A stretch of 64,000 nt of DNA from Chamaecrista fasciculata (GCA_003254925.1 QANZ01026731.1:32644-96643); one strand, 5' to 3'; shown: positions 39,758 to 52,413, numbered from the stretch's first letter. Notes: generated from the letters alone by a model not told the origin. Numbers and translations: made by a program.

Positions 39758-41363
39758 TGCCCTTTGGGAGTCTTCTTTTGGAGCGGCTATTCTGGATGCA
39801 GGGGTGAATATTATCTAGTTATTTTTGGTCCAAGTTTAAGACAAATTGGAATTGTGTTTTTGTCTGTGGTTTAGGATATCTGGGTGGCTAAAATTGTAGT
39901 GGAAATTTATTTTATGTAATATACAATACTTGAGCTTTTCATTCTGTTCGGATGCATTATTGATTACTGTAATAGAAACCAATTCGATCCACCATCCCAA
40001 TCTCTACTTTATTTTATACCCTTGCTGGGAACGCTTGCATCATCATGCCCCACACTATCACAGCATTCAAAGTTGAACTTGGTTTTGTCTTTCATACACG
40101 ATACGGCTCTCATACATTTGAGCCTTTTCTTTCGTTCCAAGTTATCCATCATCATGAGCCATCTTTCGAATTATAAGAATGAAATCGTTTTTGAGGTTGC
40201 AAAATCCAGCTTCGGTCTATGCTTACCTGGAGTTTGCTCAGTTATTCTCAGTGGCTAATGCTTGTTCCGTTTTCTTAGGCATCTTGTCTTGCATCACTCA
40301 TAGCCTCATAAGGCACAAAATGATCAGGCACCTTTTTTTTTTTTTATAGGAATTCTGTCCCTTAATTTATAGAAGAATTCCCTGGACAAAGAACATAATT
40401 ATTCGTCAGCAAACGGTTAAAATGAAATTCAATGGTATCGATTCCACAAATGCTTCATGATATCTTCTGATGCAACTTGGTAGGAATCTGACAAAACCTT
40501 GAGCTTCGTAATAAGTCCTTGGCGGAATCTCCACGTTGCTCTGATGATGCAAAATACTTGTTAATAATGATAGTTTAGGCAATTACCATTGGCACAAGCG
40601 AACCACAATCTAAATGAAAATTAACATATCAAGAATCTCAGTCAAAAAACATCAACTTACTAAGCATCATTTTCTCCCACAGCTTTGCATTACTTCAGCA
40701 GTTGCTTCCATCCACTACATTTACCTTTTTTTTTACTATTTCAAATCTGAGAGAATCACACCAAAAAAGTATGTATATCTATTAAAGTTAAAGAGTTTAA
40801 AATCTTTTAAGATGTCTTGGATCTTTGATTCTTTTCAATAAGGTTATTACATAATATATCTACAAGCGTTCACGTTTATGTGATACTTTTTTTACTGTCT
40901 TGAAACCTAATCAATTTCTCTAAAAACAGTCTTCTTCTCCCCCATACAACGGAAATCGATCCTTTATATTTTTTTAAGAGTATGAGAGAGAAAGGAAGAG
41001 AAAACAAGAAAGATAAAGAAAAAAATGTAAATCCTATTATTATTTCATGAGACTCACTTTTTTTTTAATTCCAAAAAAATACATGAAGAATAAAATGCAG
41101 ATGATCGCTGATATAACCAACTCAAGTTTAAGTTGAAAAGTAGGGTATTGTTTTACACTCAACCTCCACAATGTAAAACTGTACTTCGTGAGCAAATTAA
41201 ATAAATTGGTAGGAATATTTTCTCAGCACTTTTGCTTTAAAATTTGTATTCTCTCACTAGTCACTTCCATTATTCTCTCATATCATACAGTTTAACGATA
41301 TAGCAGACTCACTGATTGTAGCTACAACTTCTAGTATAAACTGTGAGTAACCAAAAAAACAAA
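39758..41363. other. Spacer between the ARF and pantothenate kinase genes, no gene seen
   Basis: The first 200-250 bases are probably ARF 3' UTR. Small frames at 40022-40258 and 40614-40841 show no family pattern. Confidence 0.45.
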
Positions 41364-44300
41364 ATGGATCCCAGGGAGGTTGAAACTGAAACGAATTCCG
41401 ATCAGACTCATCCTGCTTGTATCTATCATCTGGCTCTGGATATTTCGGGTAATTCTTACTTCTTTGCTATCTCCTTGTTCTTCTGTTGCTGTAAGATTCT
41501 GTTCCGCTCACCCCTGTTCCGTTGACATTCTCTTTTCAGAGTCGAATTTCTAATATTTTGGTCATTATAATTAGGGTTCAAGCTTGGTCTTCATCTGTGT
41601 GTTAATTTACCATTTCTGGTTGATTACTAGCCTCGTTTCAGTTGTTTGCATGCTAATCATCATCGATCTTGATGTCTTTAATATTGCCGTTTCTAGCGGT
41701 TCAACTGTGTGCGTTGAGCTTCTCAAGTTTATTGAATTGGAATTCCGGTTGACTTTTAATTAGGGTAAAAGTTGAGTTTCTTAAGTAATTCTTTCGAATC
41801 TTTGGTTTTTGTAAGTGAGAATGACACTGGCACTTCATCACATCTTCCCATTATTGCAATTTTTTAGAGGAATTATGTACATGTAGTAACAATACTACTA
41901 ACTTCTGTTGATCCAACTTGCCTTGTGATAACGTGTTTGCTGGCAGGCTCTTTTGCCAAGCTAGTTTACTTCACAAAGAATGATGATCGTTCTGATGATG
42001 GTGATGGGGGCATATCTACTGGAACGGCCCGGGCAAAATCCAAAGATGGTGGTAGCTATCCTGTCATTAAAGGAAGTCTCAATTTTAAAAAGTTCGAGAC
42101 AGGCAAAATAGATGAATGTTTGGAGTTTATCAAATCCATGAAGCTTCATGTTGGAGGTATGAGCACAATTGTGTTTATAATATCTTCTTGAAAAAAGTAG
42201 TTAACATAATTCCCTTGAAAATTGCCATCATATGTTATTAGATAAACCACTAAGATTGGGCTAGTTAAGAGGGCTTCGAGTAGTTTATTGGTAAGGCTTC
42301 AATGTGCATGGCATTATTGTACCGTAAACGAAAAAGGAAAAATTAATTTGTATTTGATTTTCCAGCCTACTCTGAAGGCCATTCTGATTTTCTTTTATTA
42401 TCTCTCTACTGCTTTGTCACACATATTTCTGACTTATATTGAATTCAGGTAGCCAGCAGAAAGATGGTCCTAGAAGGCAGATGACAGCTGTTAAGGTGAT
42501 GCAAGTTAAAACGTGGAATCATGGAAGATTTTTACTAATGCCCTTTTTGATTGGTGCAGATTTTGTTTGAGGAAAATCAATATATTCTATCTAGAATCCA
42601 GTGAACAATCCTTGTTTGTCTGTCTCTGATTTGACCTCCATGCTTATTCCAACAATCTCATACCTTCTGTTCTTGGCATTGCCAGTTTTAATATTTATAA
42701 TTTATTTCCAAAGAAGTGATTTGGAATTGAAATTAAATCAGTAGTCTCTACTTTCTACACCAAAAGTTTGAAGCGATGGTTCAAATATGACTGTTTCATT
42801 TGATAACAAAGAGTATTTTATTTCATGAAGAACACAAATTTATCTTATACACTTCTAAAAAATACTATTGGTGAGAAGGCAACAGGTGGCGATGCATACA
42901 AATATGCAGATCTTTTCAAGGAAAGACTTGGGATGGTTCTTAACAAGGAAGATGAAATGGATTGTCTTGTAGCAGGGGTAAATTCACTGCTTAAGGTAGG
43001 ATCCTCACACCACAGACTAATTCTGATTTCTTCTCTGCCACTCAGATCGGTTTCGCTTTCCAGTTGCCAGTTAACAACCTTTAAATTCTCTTCTTTTGTT
43101 GCCTCCAAATTGGTTTGGGATTATGGCATGTGACATTTCATCAAATATCTTTCTCAGTCAGTGCTTGTCAACATGGTCTTTCCTTAGTCGATGTAATGAT
43201 TATTTGATGGGACTTCTCTGTGATCCTCTAAATTTCTCTACAAAAAATCTCATCTTTGTTCTGGTTTTTATTTCAATAGTTGGTCGACCTGGAAGCATTC
43301 ACCTATATGGATGATCAAAAGGAATTTGTGCAGATTGACCACAATGATCTGCATCCCTACCTTCTTGTTCACGTTGGGTCTGGTGTTGGAATGTACAAGG
43401 TTGTCATCATCATACTAGTTACCAAACATGTAAACTTTTTTAATCACTTTAGATAATCCTGTCATTGTTTTCAAATAGGTGGATGAAGATGGCAAGTTTG
43501 AGCGAGTAAGTGGAACAAGTATTGGTGGAGGTACTTTCTGGGGTTTGGGAAAGCTTTTAACTAAGTGCAAGAGGTTGATTTTCCATTATTATTCAGTATT
43601 GATCTCATTATAGGTTCATTGGATTAACATTATTATGTTTTCTTCAGTTTTGATGGTTTGCTTGATTTAAGTTATCGAGGAAACAACAAAGCTGTAGATA
43701 TGCTTGTTGGAGATATCTATGGAGATTTGGACTATTCAAAGGTATGACTAACAAAAGTGTAAGCTTGAGCTGTTAATTGTAAACCAAGATTGTTCAATGG
43801 AAAATAATACTCTAATGGTTCTTGGGGTGTTCCAAATTTTCTTTTGCTTGACAACAGATAGGTCTTTCATCAACTATAATAGCTTCTAGTTTTGGCAAGG
43901 CAATTTCTGGTAATAAGGAGCTTGAAGATTATAAACCTGAAGATGTTGCTCAATCTCTTCTTAGAATGGTCTCGATTAATATCGGACAGGTCAGTTGGAG
44001 TTAGATGATCACATAAAATTATTAACTCAAGCAATGCTTCACGTACAAAATACACGCGTGTATATTGCCTGTGTGTGTGTGAAATATGAAGTTTTTCCTT
44101 TCAGTTGAGTGAATTTCTGCTGAGGATTTATAAATGTCGTTTTTTATGAAAACAAAGAGAAACATTTTTACTTGGGATTAGTTGGGAAGATTTATTTGCC
44201 CATATATTCAAGACCACCATGTATACATTTTTCTCATGCTTCATAAGTGAAATAAATTAGGTCTGTGATTTTCTTTTCCCTATTTTGTTTCAGATCTCTT

Positions 44301-44909
44301 ACTTAAATGCTCTCCGATATGGGCTTAAGAGGATATTTTTCAGTGGATTTTTCATTCGTAGTCATCCATTTACGTTGGACTTGTTATCTGTTGCTGTTGA
44401 TTTCTGGTAAGTGCTTAAGAAGTCTCCTCTGCATCCCCAGTTAAACTTGTGCTTCATAACTAACAATATTGTGGGACTAAACTAACTATGAAGACACACA
44501 TAAACATGTCAGAAATGGACTTCCTTAGAAAGCATGTCTGATATGCTTGGTGTATCTATATTTTGTAAACTAAGTTTACTTAAATATTTTTCAAGCGTAC
44601 AAGCTTGACTAAAGAGTTAGGAAATGAGACTCAGACACTATGTTGAGCTCATCAAGGCTACTTATTTCTTTTCATTTTGACAGGTCTGGAGGAGCGGCTA
44701 AAGCGATGTTTTTACGGCATGAAGGGTTTCTAGGAGCTATGGGTGCTTTCTTGAGTTCTGACAAGCATAGCCTCCAGAAATTGTTGACGAATCAAGAGCA
44801 GCAAGGAAATCCCAACGATATAACCTGTGGTGTGAATACAACACAGGGTCCAGGGGAAGGAGTGTTAAATGTAGATCTTACTATAGAGTGCAGTCTCTAT
44901 GCAGCTTAG
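41364..44909 (+). CDS. Pantothenate kinase, eukaryotic type II (PANK)
   Basis: Ten exons: 41364-41448, 41947-42156, 42449-42495, 42879-42995, 43280-43399, 43479-43573, 43648-43741, 43858-43989, 44294-44406 and 44684-44909, giving 412 residues. The enzyme phosphorylates pantothenate, the first and usually rate-controlling step of coenzyme A synthesis. Family marks in order: [13 protein letters not shown] (ATP-binding opening), [57 protein letters not shown] and the C-terminal [10 protein letters not shown] and [14 protein letters not shown]. The start at 41364 is the first ATG of the frame (an in-frame GTG lies upstream). From memory the closest Arabidopsis gene is PANK1, At1g60440. A poly-A stretch with a single N lies in the presumed 3' UTR. 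Confidence 0.94.
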
Positions 44910-44967
44910 AAGAGGCAATTCTACCTTTTGTCTCTGCACCACCTACTTTTGTAACTTCTGCATATTC

Positions 44968-45045
44968 ACTCCACTTGTGTCTCTGACCCAAAAAAAAAAA
45001 AAAAAAAAANAAAAAAAAAAAAAAACAAAAACTCCACTTGTGTCT
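44968..45045. repeat. Poly-A tract with a single N, flanked by a 15-bp direct repeat
   Basis: ACTCCACTTGTGTCT occurs at 44968-44982 and again at 45031-45045. Between the copies lie CTGACCC, an A run, one N (45010), another A run and CAAAA. This is either a retroposed tail with a target-site duplication or a join of two overlapping contigs. Confidence 0.8.
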
Positions 45046-45730
45046 ATAAATTCAATTGATCAATCGTAAAACGTAAATTATATGTTTATGTATTCTAAAT
45101 AATGGTTGCAACTTATACTAATACGTTGTACGCCTTTTGGGTGGAAGATTAATCTTGTTAAGATTTCGTAATTATTCCTCCCTACACGTGATTTTGTACC
45201 GAATATCTGGCAGAGTTCCTTTAATGTATAGTTTCAAGCTGCCAGAAGCTACATATGAATAATAATGGACACTTTATATTAAAGCCATGGAGAAAAATAG
45301 GTTGACAAATGCATCTTGAAACAGTTAATTATATGAAAGATAAAATCTTATTGGTTTATAATGTGTATGATAAATTTCGTTTTGTTTTTTTCCCCTGTTT
45401 TGGGCTTTTGGCTCCTAAGTTCTCAGTTTTCTAGATATTCCATCATTAGTTCTTGAAAGAATATCTGGTACATCCTTGTCCTGCTCTCTCGTTTACTTTC
45501 ATCGCAGAGTCATCAGAAGAGACTATCCAACTCAACTATTAACTAATCATAAATGAATCTGCCGTGAAGAGTACAAGCGTGTAACAAGATACACCCAGTA
45601 GCATCATCTAATATAAATGGATAGTAAAGAACATGACTATTCCATCATCAAATGTCAGTAGAAAACCAACAACTATAGACTATGCAGTAACTTAGAGATA
45701 CAGTAATTACATGAATGAAACACAATTTGA
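45046..45730. other. Spacer between convergent genes
   Basis: This lies between the + strand pantothenate kinase and the - strand DUF220 gene. It presumably holds the two 3' UTRs. No gene is seen. Confidence 0.5.
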
Positions 45731-47729
45731 TCATTTAGGAGTAAGAAATCTTCTCTGATTCTGCTTGGCATTTTTTCGACGCAACATCCACCGTTCTTTA
45801 ATGTCACTTGTGTTATCAACTAGATTTTGGTTATTATCAGATTTTTCTTGAGACTCTCCCTTAGACATTTCAGCCTCAAATCCCCCTCTAATCCTGGCAG
45901 TTTCTGCAAGCAGATCATTTACAAGCATTTCAGTTGTTCGCGAGGTGATTCCCCTCAAGTACCAGGATATGGGAGGGGGTGGGACAATGGCTGGCTGAAG
46001 TATTTGTTGCAGGCTAACTTTAGACCCTATTCTTCCCTTGCCTCCGGTACATGCATTATACTCTTCCTTTGTCTTTGGTTTAAAGGGATAACAGGTTTTT
46101 TCATCCACAAATAGAGGTTCTACCCTCCAGCAACCCTCAAACTTTTTCATGAACCCAGTCTTAACTTGTTTGAACTTCATCTGAAATTCAAATGCATAAA
46201 TTGGTTAAGAGCTATTTGACTCAAAGTAGAGTTGAACCGTGTATGACTTTAGTCACCACAACATAGCATATCACACTGTAAAGTAAAATACTGCCTAGCA
46301 TCATTATGTTTCCAAAGGATATGTCAGTTTGGTATCAGTAATGCACAATACAAGAAATACAGATTGAGAATGCCATGCGCTTAGGGATGTGTCTTTTTGC
46401 TAGCCATATTCCTCAAACTAAGGGCAATTAGATATATAAATATATTTATATATATCTCTCACGTATCTGAGTAAAACAAAATTGATTCTCTTTCATATCA
46501 AATATAAGTGTGCAAGAAACCAAAGCTACCACAACACTCATGAAGAAACAGTTGGTATCAATTACTATCATGAGAACAACTTTGACTTGATGCAAGTTAA
46601 CAGTGATACGCAGGCAAATGATTAGCAGTTTAATAGGAGAATTGTGGAGTTGAGATTTTCATATGCCTCATTCAATTAGAATCAACAACCAAGGATCCAT
46701 CTATTATCTAAAGTGGTCATAGGTCCTTACAGAGTGGTCTTCTCTATTTTGATCTACCAAAACATGAACTGAAATCGTCCCTGACCACCAAAGAAATCTC
46801 CATATGGCTGCTTGATCAAGTTCGACCACTTGCCTATGGCCCTCATCAACCAAGACCTTTCTGGATATCACTTCCTGACCAAGAGTTACATTGTCAAATT
46901 GATTTGTTGAAACTCAGTGAAGAAATTGAATGTTTCTACCAATGAAGATCTTCAAACGTGAAAATAACTCCTAAAGAAAGTAGCCAAGAAATACACACAC
47001 ACACACACATTGTGAACTGTGAAAAAGAATACTAGAGTCAGTCACCTACCTTAATATTTTTGAAAACTCTCCTATTGTCAGGATCTGTCACTATATTGTA
47101 CACTGCATCTGGTGGCAGCCCAACATCAACTTCTACATTCAGGTTGCAAAGAGAGCCTTTTGGTACAGTCACCTGCAAAAATATATATTAATATACATAT
47201 TACATACATGCCGTAACTTGATATGGCCATAATTGTTTCCATGGCAAGCCATTCCACGCACAGCATGAAGCAGTTCTCATCATATTACCATATTTTACTA
47301 ATAAAGCCATACTTCTGCTCAGGAAAGGAAACTCCCAATTTAATCACTCCTCACCTTTATTTCTGGTGGATTATCAACCCAATAAGGATTCTTTCTCCAT
47401 GCTTGCAGTTGCTCATCCAATTCAGCTTCAGAAGCAGTGAATGACCCACTTATGTTTTTCTGAACAGAGCTCACCCAATTGGTTCCATCACCTTTTGGTA
47501 ATCTACTAAGCTGTGACTGTAATCAGAAAAGATTAGTAAAATTTATTAATAAAACTCAGATCAAGCTTCTGAGTAATTTTTGCTTCAGAAAACGGGCATC
47601 AACCTTGACAATATTTTGGAACTTGTGGGGGAGCTGGACAAAAAATGCAGATATAGCAGGATTTAAGGCCCTGGAGAATCCATCTTTCTCGTTCTTGTTG
47701 ACATTCAAGCTGGACCGAGTCTCGCCCAT
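45731..47729 (-). CDS. DUF220 family protein
   Basis: Five exons on -: 47729-47604, 47516-47355, 47172-47050, 46874-46731 and 46180-45731, all phase 0, giving 334 residues. The fourth exon ([20 protein letters not shown] and [20 protein letters not shown]) was found by searching for the piece the family requires between FKNIK and [10 protein letters not shown]. The domain (about residues 60-290) resembles START/polyketide-cyclase-like proteins in pattern ([20 protein letters not shown]), but the biochemical role of DUF220 is unknown. The C-terminal 50 residues are charged and probably disordered. No signal peptide or membrane span is seen. In Arabidopsis, as I recall, a DUF220 gene (At1g70480) sits beside an ARF gene (At1g70490), which matches the proximity here. 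Confidence 0.88.
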
Positions 47730-48882
47730 TATAACTGGAAATGTTTAAAACAAAGAAGCTGTTTCATGTAACAAATGCGAAACTATTATCCTCTTTCACT
47801 AACAAATCAAGTCTCCAAAATACTCGTGCAGAAAATTGAAGAAACTCTAATTTAATCCAAAACTTTAAAACAAGGAAAACCTCGAGAAAATGCGATACAG
47901 TAAAACCAGAGGGAATAGGTGAAAAGCACATTGATAGGGTTACGATGAACCAAGAGATAAACCAGAAGTAATTGATGAAATTAGAGATTGGATAAATCAA
48001 AGCTAATTCCGAAAATTGGGATTCAAAATTTAATTACCAGAATGATGGAGTCGGAAGTATTGGAGTCCCACGGAGAATTTATTTTGTAATGAACAAATTC
48101 GAGATCTCCGCTTGGAATTCGGGAAATGGAAATTGGTCCAAATATATCATTTTAGCGAGGAAGATGAAGATGAAGATGGAAAAGAAGAAGCATGGAGACA
48201 TTCTTGATTTGTCTGGTGAAAGACGTGAAGGAGTGAAAGACCTACACAGCAACAAACAAGATTGTTCACATGTGGAAATTGAATTTTCGATCCATCATTG
48301 AATAAATTAGTTTATTTATTTTAGGTCAAAGTCTTATTTTGGTCTCCCAGTTATGCTCAGTGTTCCAAATTGGTCCCCCAGTTATTTTTCATTCCATATT
48401 GGTCCCCAGTTATGCAAAACTTGACAAAATTGGTCCCTTTAACAGTTTCCATCCATTTTTCTATTAAAAAAAAGACAAAATTGATTTTTAACTCCTAAAA
48501 GTTTAAATGTTTGCATTAAGGACCTTTTTTCTCTATAATAGAACCAAAATGTAAGAAAGAAGAAATAAATGGGGGATTTAGTTTATTTCAAACAAAAAAC
48601 AACAACACTTTTCTCTCTCGTGTCTCTCATTCACAAACCCAGATTTTGATCTTCAAATCCCTTCTCATCTGTTCATTTTTCCTCAATAAACCCATATCTC
48701 ATTACCCAGCCATGTATCTGTTTCCTCAACAATATAGCGGAAAAATAAATTTAATTTAATAAAATTTGAAAATTTAATCTTTCTTTCTCTCAACCCCAAC
48801 TCTCTCCCCCACCCCACTTAAATAGGCCAATTTTAACGGCCTCAAAATTTGAAAATTTGACCGGCTTTCAAAAACTTTTGCG

Positions 48883-48996
48883 GAAACCGAGTCGCTGTGG
48901 CTCGGTTTCAGACTGACACACGTCAGTCTGAAATCGAGTCACATCAACTCGATTTCAGAACAGTTCTGAAATCGAGCCAAAGCGGCTCGATTTCAG
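48883..48996. repeat. Array of six alternately oriented CTCGATTTCAG-type arms (tandem hairpins)
   Basis: The arms are GAAACCGAG (48883-48891), CTCGGTTTCAGACTGAC (48901-48917), GTCAGTCTGAAATCGAG (48922-48938), CTCGATTTCAGAAC (48948-48961), GTTCTGAAATCGAG (48963-48976) and CTCGATTTCAG (48986-48996). Arms 2/3 pair over 17 bp with one mismatch and a 4-base loop. Arms 4/5 pair perfectly over 14 bp around a single base. Confidence 0.9.
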
Positions 48997-49382
48997 CGTC
49001 TTTTTTAAAAGAAAAATTAAATTTTTATCAACCGGTGCCACGTGGCACCGACTGATTGGTGGGCAGGGTCTAAAATTGAGTTGGCCTAATGCGTATCCCA
49101 TCTTGGGAAATAAGAAAAAGCAACAGGTATCCTAATACATAATAATTTAATTTGTATTATTAATATAAAAAAACCTATAATTTACATGTAGTATCTACTT
49201 TATCTTTTTAACACTTAACTGCTTTTTTTTTTCTGATATTTGTAGGGTACCCCCGTGCCACTAGTCTTGCGATAATATTCCTTCACTGCTCTCTTAAATT
49301 CTAGCCGGCTAGAGCAGTCTTCGAATGCTCAGAGTATGCTTCGTTAATTTCCTTTGTAGCCAATCAAGATCACATATAATTA

Positions 49383-49615
49383 TATATGATATATGATATG
49401 ATGCTACGAAGAAATAGGTATCATGTTTTTACAAACAAGAGTCGAGTCGTCCCCATCTGTGTTCTATAGCGCGTCAGTGNCGACCAGAAAGAAAGGGGTG
49501 GATCCATATAATATAAAATATATGATATATGATATGATGCTGCGAAGAAATAGGTATCATGTTTTTACAAACAAGAGTCGAGTCGTCCCCATCTGTGTTC
49601 TATAGCGCGTCAGTG
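49383..49615. repeat. 97-bp direct duplication around a single-N contig join
   Basis: 49383-49479 and 49519-49615 are identical except for one base (CTACG against CTGCG). The left copy ends exactly at the N (49480). The most economical reading is that two overlapping contig ends or two haplotypes were placed side by side. Confidence 0.85.
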
Positions 49616-49889
49616 AAAGGTAACCAAGACATCTCATCATTTGCTTATAATATATTTGAAAGGGAAAGAGTAACAACTCTTTTTTTCACCAACAACTTCA
49701 AAAATCATTATTTTTCCGAAAGAAGAAAAATAATCCACACACGTTCAAAAGAAAAATAATCCACCACCCCTCACAATCTCCAAATTATTCTTACTTACAT
49801 TACTCGTACAGCTTGCTCGCTAGACAAATATAACATAGATAACAAGTGTGTATATATATATAATATATAACATGAACAACTTGTTCAAT

Positions 49890-52313
49890 TCATGCAGGTT
49901 TATAGCAGACATCACCATCACAAACCCATCCATCAGGCTTACTCTTCTCCTCTTCCTCAATCTCATCATCACCATCACCATTTTTTGATTTCTCTTCTTC
50001 CTCAAGCGCACATTTAGGATGCAGATCAAAGTCACAATCATCACAGTAATAAGACCAGGCATGACCCTCCTCCTCACAGCCATCACAGTTATAAACCCTC
50101 CTACGGCTCAACACAAGCTCATGCTCATGCGACCCATGTGTCAACCTCTCAGGCCACCCTTTCGCCATCTCCTCCATCGCCCCCTCTATCTCCTTCACCC
50201 TCTCCTCCGTGAACGGGTACGCCTCCGCGCCGTGCAGCGCCACGAGGTCCCTCGCCTCCTTCGTCACGGTTCGACCGGTCGCACCCAATGCGACGAGCAT
50301 GGGGATGCCCTGCACCTTGAACTTGCGAGTCAAGAAAGACTTCCTTGAGTCGCCAAAGGGAAGAGCTAGCCATGGCATGGTAGCAAAGAAGTCGTCGAAC
50401 GAGGATTGGTCTCTGTCGCTAGAGATGAACACCACTTCTAATGCGTTTTGGTGCTTAGACTTTATGGTGTTGTATGCTTCGATTAGCTTCGGGAGAAATG
50501 CACGGCATGGAGGACACCAGTGTGCTGAAAAGTATAGCAGGATCGTTTTCCCCACTAAATCTGACACCGGAACCTGCCATAGAAATCACACCACTACTAT
50601 TAATTACAAAATTCAGGAAATTTAGTACAAATATAGCAAGTATATATATTACCTTGACGCCATTTTTGGCAATGACAAAATCGAGATCCCCTGAAACGAG
50701 AACAGAGTCGAGAGTTTGGGCGGCTTCTTTAGCCTTTTCAATCTCGACGAGCTGAGCGAATTTCTCCGGGGTGAAAGGGAAAGCATCAACCCCATGCTCT
50801 TGAACAGTCTCAACGACATTGGAGTGAAGCGTTTTGCCGTCTGGCCCAATGATGACTAAGGTTGGGAGTGTATCAAGCTCGAAGTAGCGAGCGAGTTTCT
50901 CACAGGACTTGTCCTTGAAAGGCAAGGCAAGCCAAGGTAGAGTATTGACTTGATCCTTGAAGCCATCTTCGTCGCTATCAAGAGGAACTAACACAACCTC
51001 GAACTTCTCTCCCTTGGCCTTCAGCTTAGTGTAAACCTCCACTAGCTGGGGTATGAACTCCACGCATGATGGATATGTGAACAAAGAGAAGTACAGACCC
51101 ACTGTCTTCCCTTCTAGATCAGACACAGGCACCTACAAACTCACAAAACAGAATTCACCTTATAGTTTAAGGACTAAAATGAAAATTTGAGGAATTTACC
51201 TGTTTTCCATCTTGACAAGATAGGAGAAAGTTACGGGACTTGGAGACAAGGAGAGAAGTGAGGGACTGGTTCTTCTTGGCTTCCTCTTCCTGATCTTTCA
51301 ACTCTTTGATTCTCTCCGATGTAAACGGGTATGCTTCCACTCCGTACTCGCGTACAACCTCCACGCCTCTATCGCTAGCGACTTTACCGTTTTCCTCGAG
51401 GATTACGAGCTGAGGAATCCCCCTAACCTCGAATAGTTCATCCAGGTGGCTGCGAGTGTCGGAATCCGAAAAGGGTACGGCCAGCCATGGCATCTTGGAA
51501 AAGTAGCCTTGGAAGGCTTCCTCGTCTTCATCGGCCGACACGAAGATTACCTCGAAATCTCCTTTGGAAGACACTTCATTGTACAACTCCACCAACGTCG
51601 GAGTGAATCGCCGGCAAGGCCCGCACCATGACGCTGAAAAGTACAATCCCACTTTCTTTCCCTTTAAGCTCTCAATTTTAACCTGAAAATTAATGCTCAA
51701 ATCAATTCTAATTTCGAATCAAACAGTATATCTACAGCGGGAAATCATCTAGCATATCCAAAATTGAAATCTCGTAATAAAAAATCAATCACGATTNCAA
51801 ATCGAACAAGGTGAGAATCGAACAAGGTGAATTTCATTGTACAACTCCACCAACGTCGGCGTGAATCGCCGGCAAGGCCCGCACCATGACGCTGAAAAGT
51901 ACAATCCCACTTTCTTTCCCTTTAAGCTCTCAATTTTAACCTGAAAATTAATGCTCAAATCAATTCTAATTTCGAATCAAACAGTATATCTACAGCGGGA
52001 AATCATCTAGCATATCCAAAATTGAAATCTCGTAATAAAAAATCAATCACGATTCAGAAAAAAAAGAAAAAAACATAAAAGAGTGAGGCATCTAGTACTA
52101 ATTAAGGCTTTCATAAAAAAATAAACCAGAAAGGAGAAATGGAACACTACAACAGACTCGATGCCTTCGGAGAAAGTAACAGATCTAAAAAAACAGAAAG
52201 GACCAAACAAAGCAAGTAGCTACCTGGTCACCGTTGTTTCGAACGAGGTAGTCTCTCTCCGAGGAAGAGAGGAGAGATTGAATGTCGTGGGTAGCAACAT
52301 CAGCAGCAGCCAT
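49890..52313 (-). CDS. NRX1: Nucleoredoxin 1 (three thioredoxin-like domains plus C1-like zinc domain)
   Basis: Four exons on -: 52313-52224, 51682-51200, 51132-50653 and 50573-49890, all phase 0, giving 578 residues, the length I recall for Arabidopsis NRX1 (At1g60420). Domain 1 has WCGPC (residues 49-53). Domain 2 is degenerate: the motif position reads TYPSC (210-214), so only the second Cys remains. Domain 3 has WCPPC (370-374). The C-terminus has a Cys/His-rich DC1-type zinc segment ([20 protein letters not shown], then DLHPKC), an acidic Glu/Lys stretch and a final [11 protein letters not shown]. Plant NRX1 is an oxidoreductase reducing target disulfides, for example protecting catalase under oxidative stress. 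A 222-bp assembly duplication (51833-52054) lies in intron 1 and repeats the start of exon 2, including the WCGPC codons. It should not be annotated as an extra exon. Confidence 0.95.
51575..52054. repeat. 222-bp duplication around a single-N join in the nucleoredoxin gene
   Basis: 51575-51796 and 51833-52054 are the same sequence with one clear substitution (A at 51602, C at 51860). The left copy stops at the N (51797). The copy includes the 5' end of exon 2 with its acceptor. The pattern points to unmerged overlapping contigs or haplotypes. Confidence 0.88.
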
Positions 52314-52400
52314 AGTTTGTCGCTGCGTGAGCTCAGAAGTCAGACCTCAAAGTATCGAATCGAAATGAAAGTAGCTTGGACAACAAGAAGATTCGCAGAG

Positions 52401-52408
52401 TATTTATA
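52401..52408 (-). promoter_or_regulatory. TATA box candidate of the nucleoredoxin gene
   Basis: Read on -, CCTATAAATA lies about 90 bases upstream of the ATG at 52313, at a normal distance for a short leader. Confidence 0.5.
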
Positions 52409-52413
52409 GGGTT

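Larger units (their letters stand above)
47730..49889. other. Spacer between the DUF220 and nucleoredoxin genes, repeats only
   Basis: The first 350 bases include the DUF220 leader. At about 48325-48460 there is a GGTCCCCAGTTAT-type dispersed repeat. A cluster of hairpins (48883-48996) and a duplicated segment around a single N (49383-49615) follow. No gene is seen. Confidence 0.5.

Noticed and set aside
46178..46180. ATG at the start of the last DUF220 exon as the gene start
   Set aside because: It follows a good acceptor (TTTCAG) and the upstream exons supply the rest of the family domain, so the Met is internal.
51833..52054. An additional thioredoxin exon in the nucleoredoxin gene
   Set aside because: It duplicates 51575-51796 next to an N and is best read as an assembly artefact.
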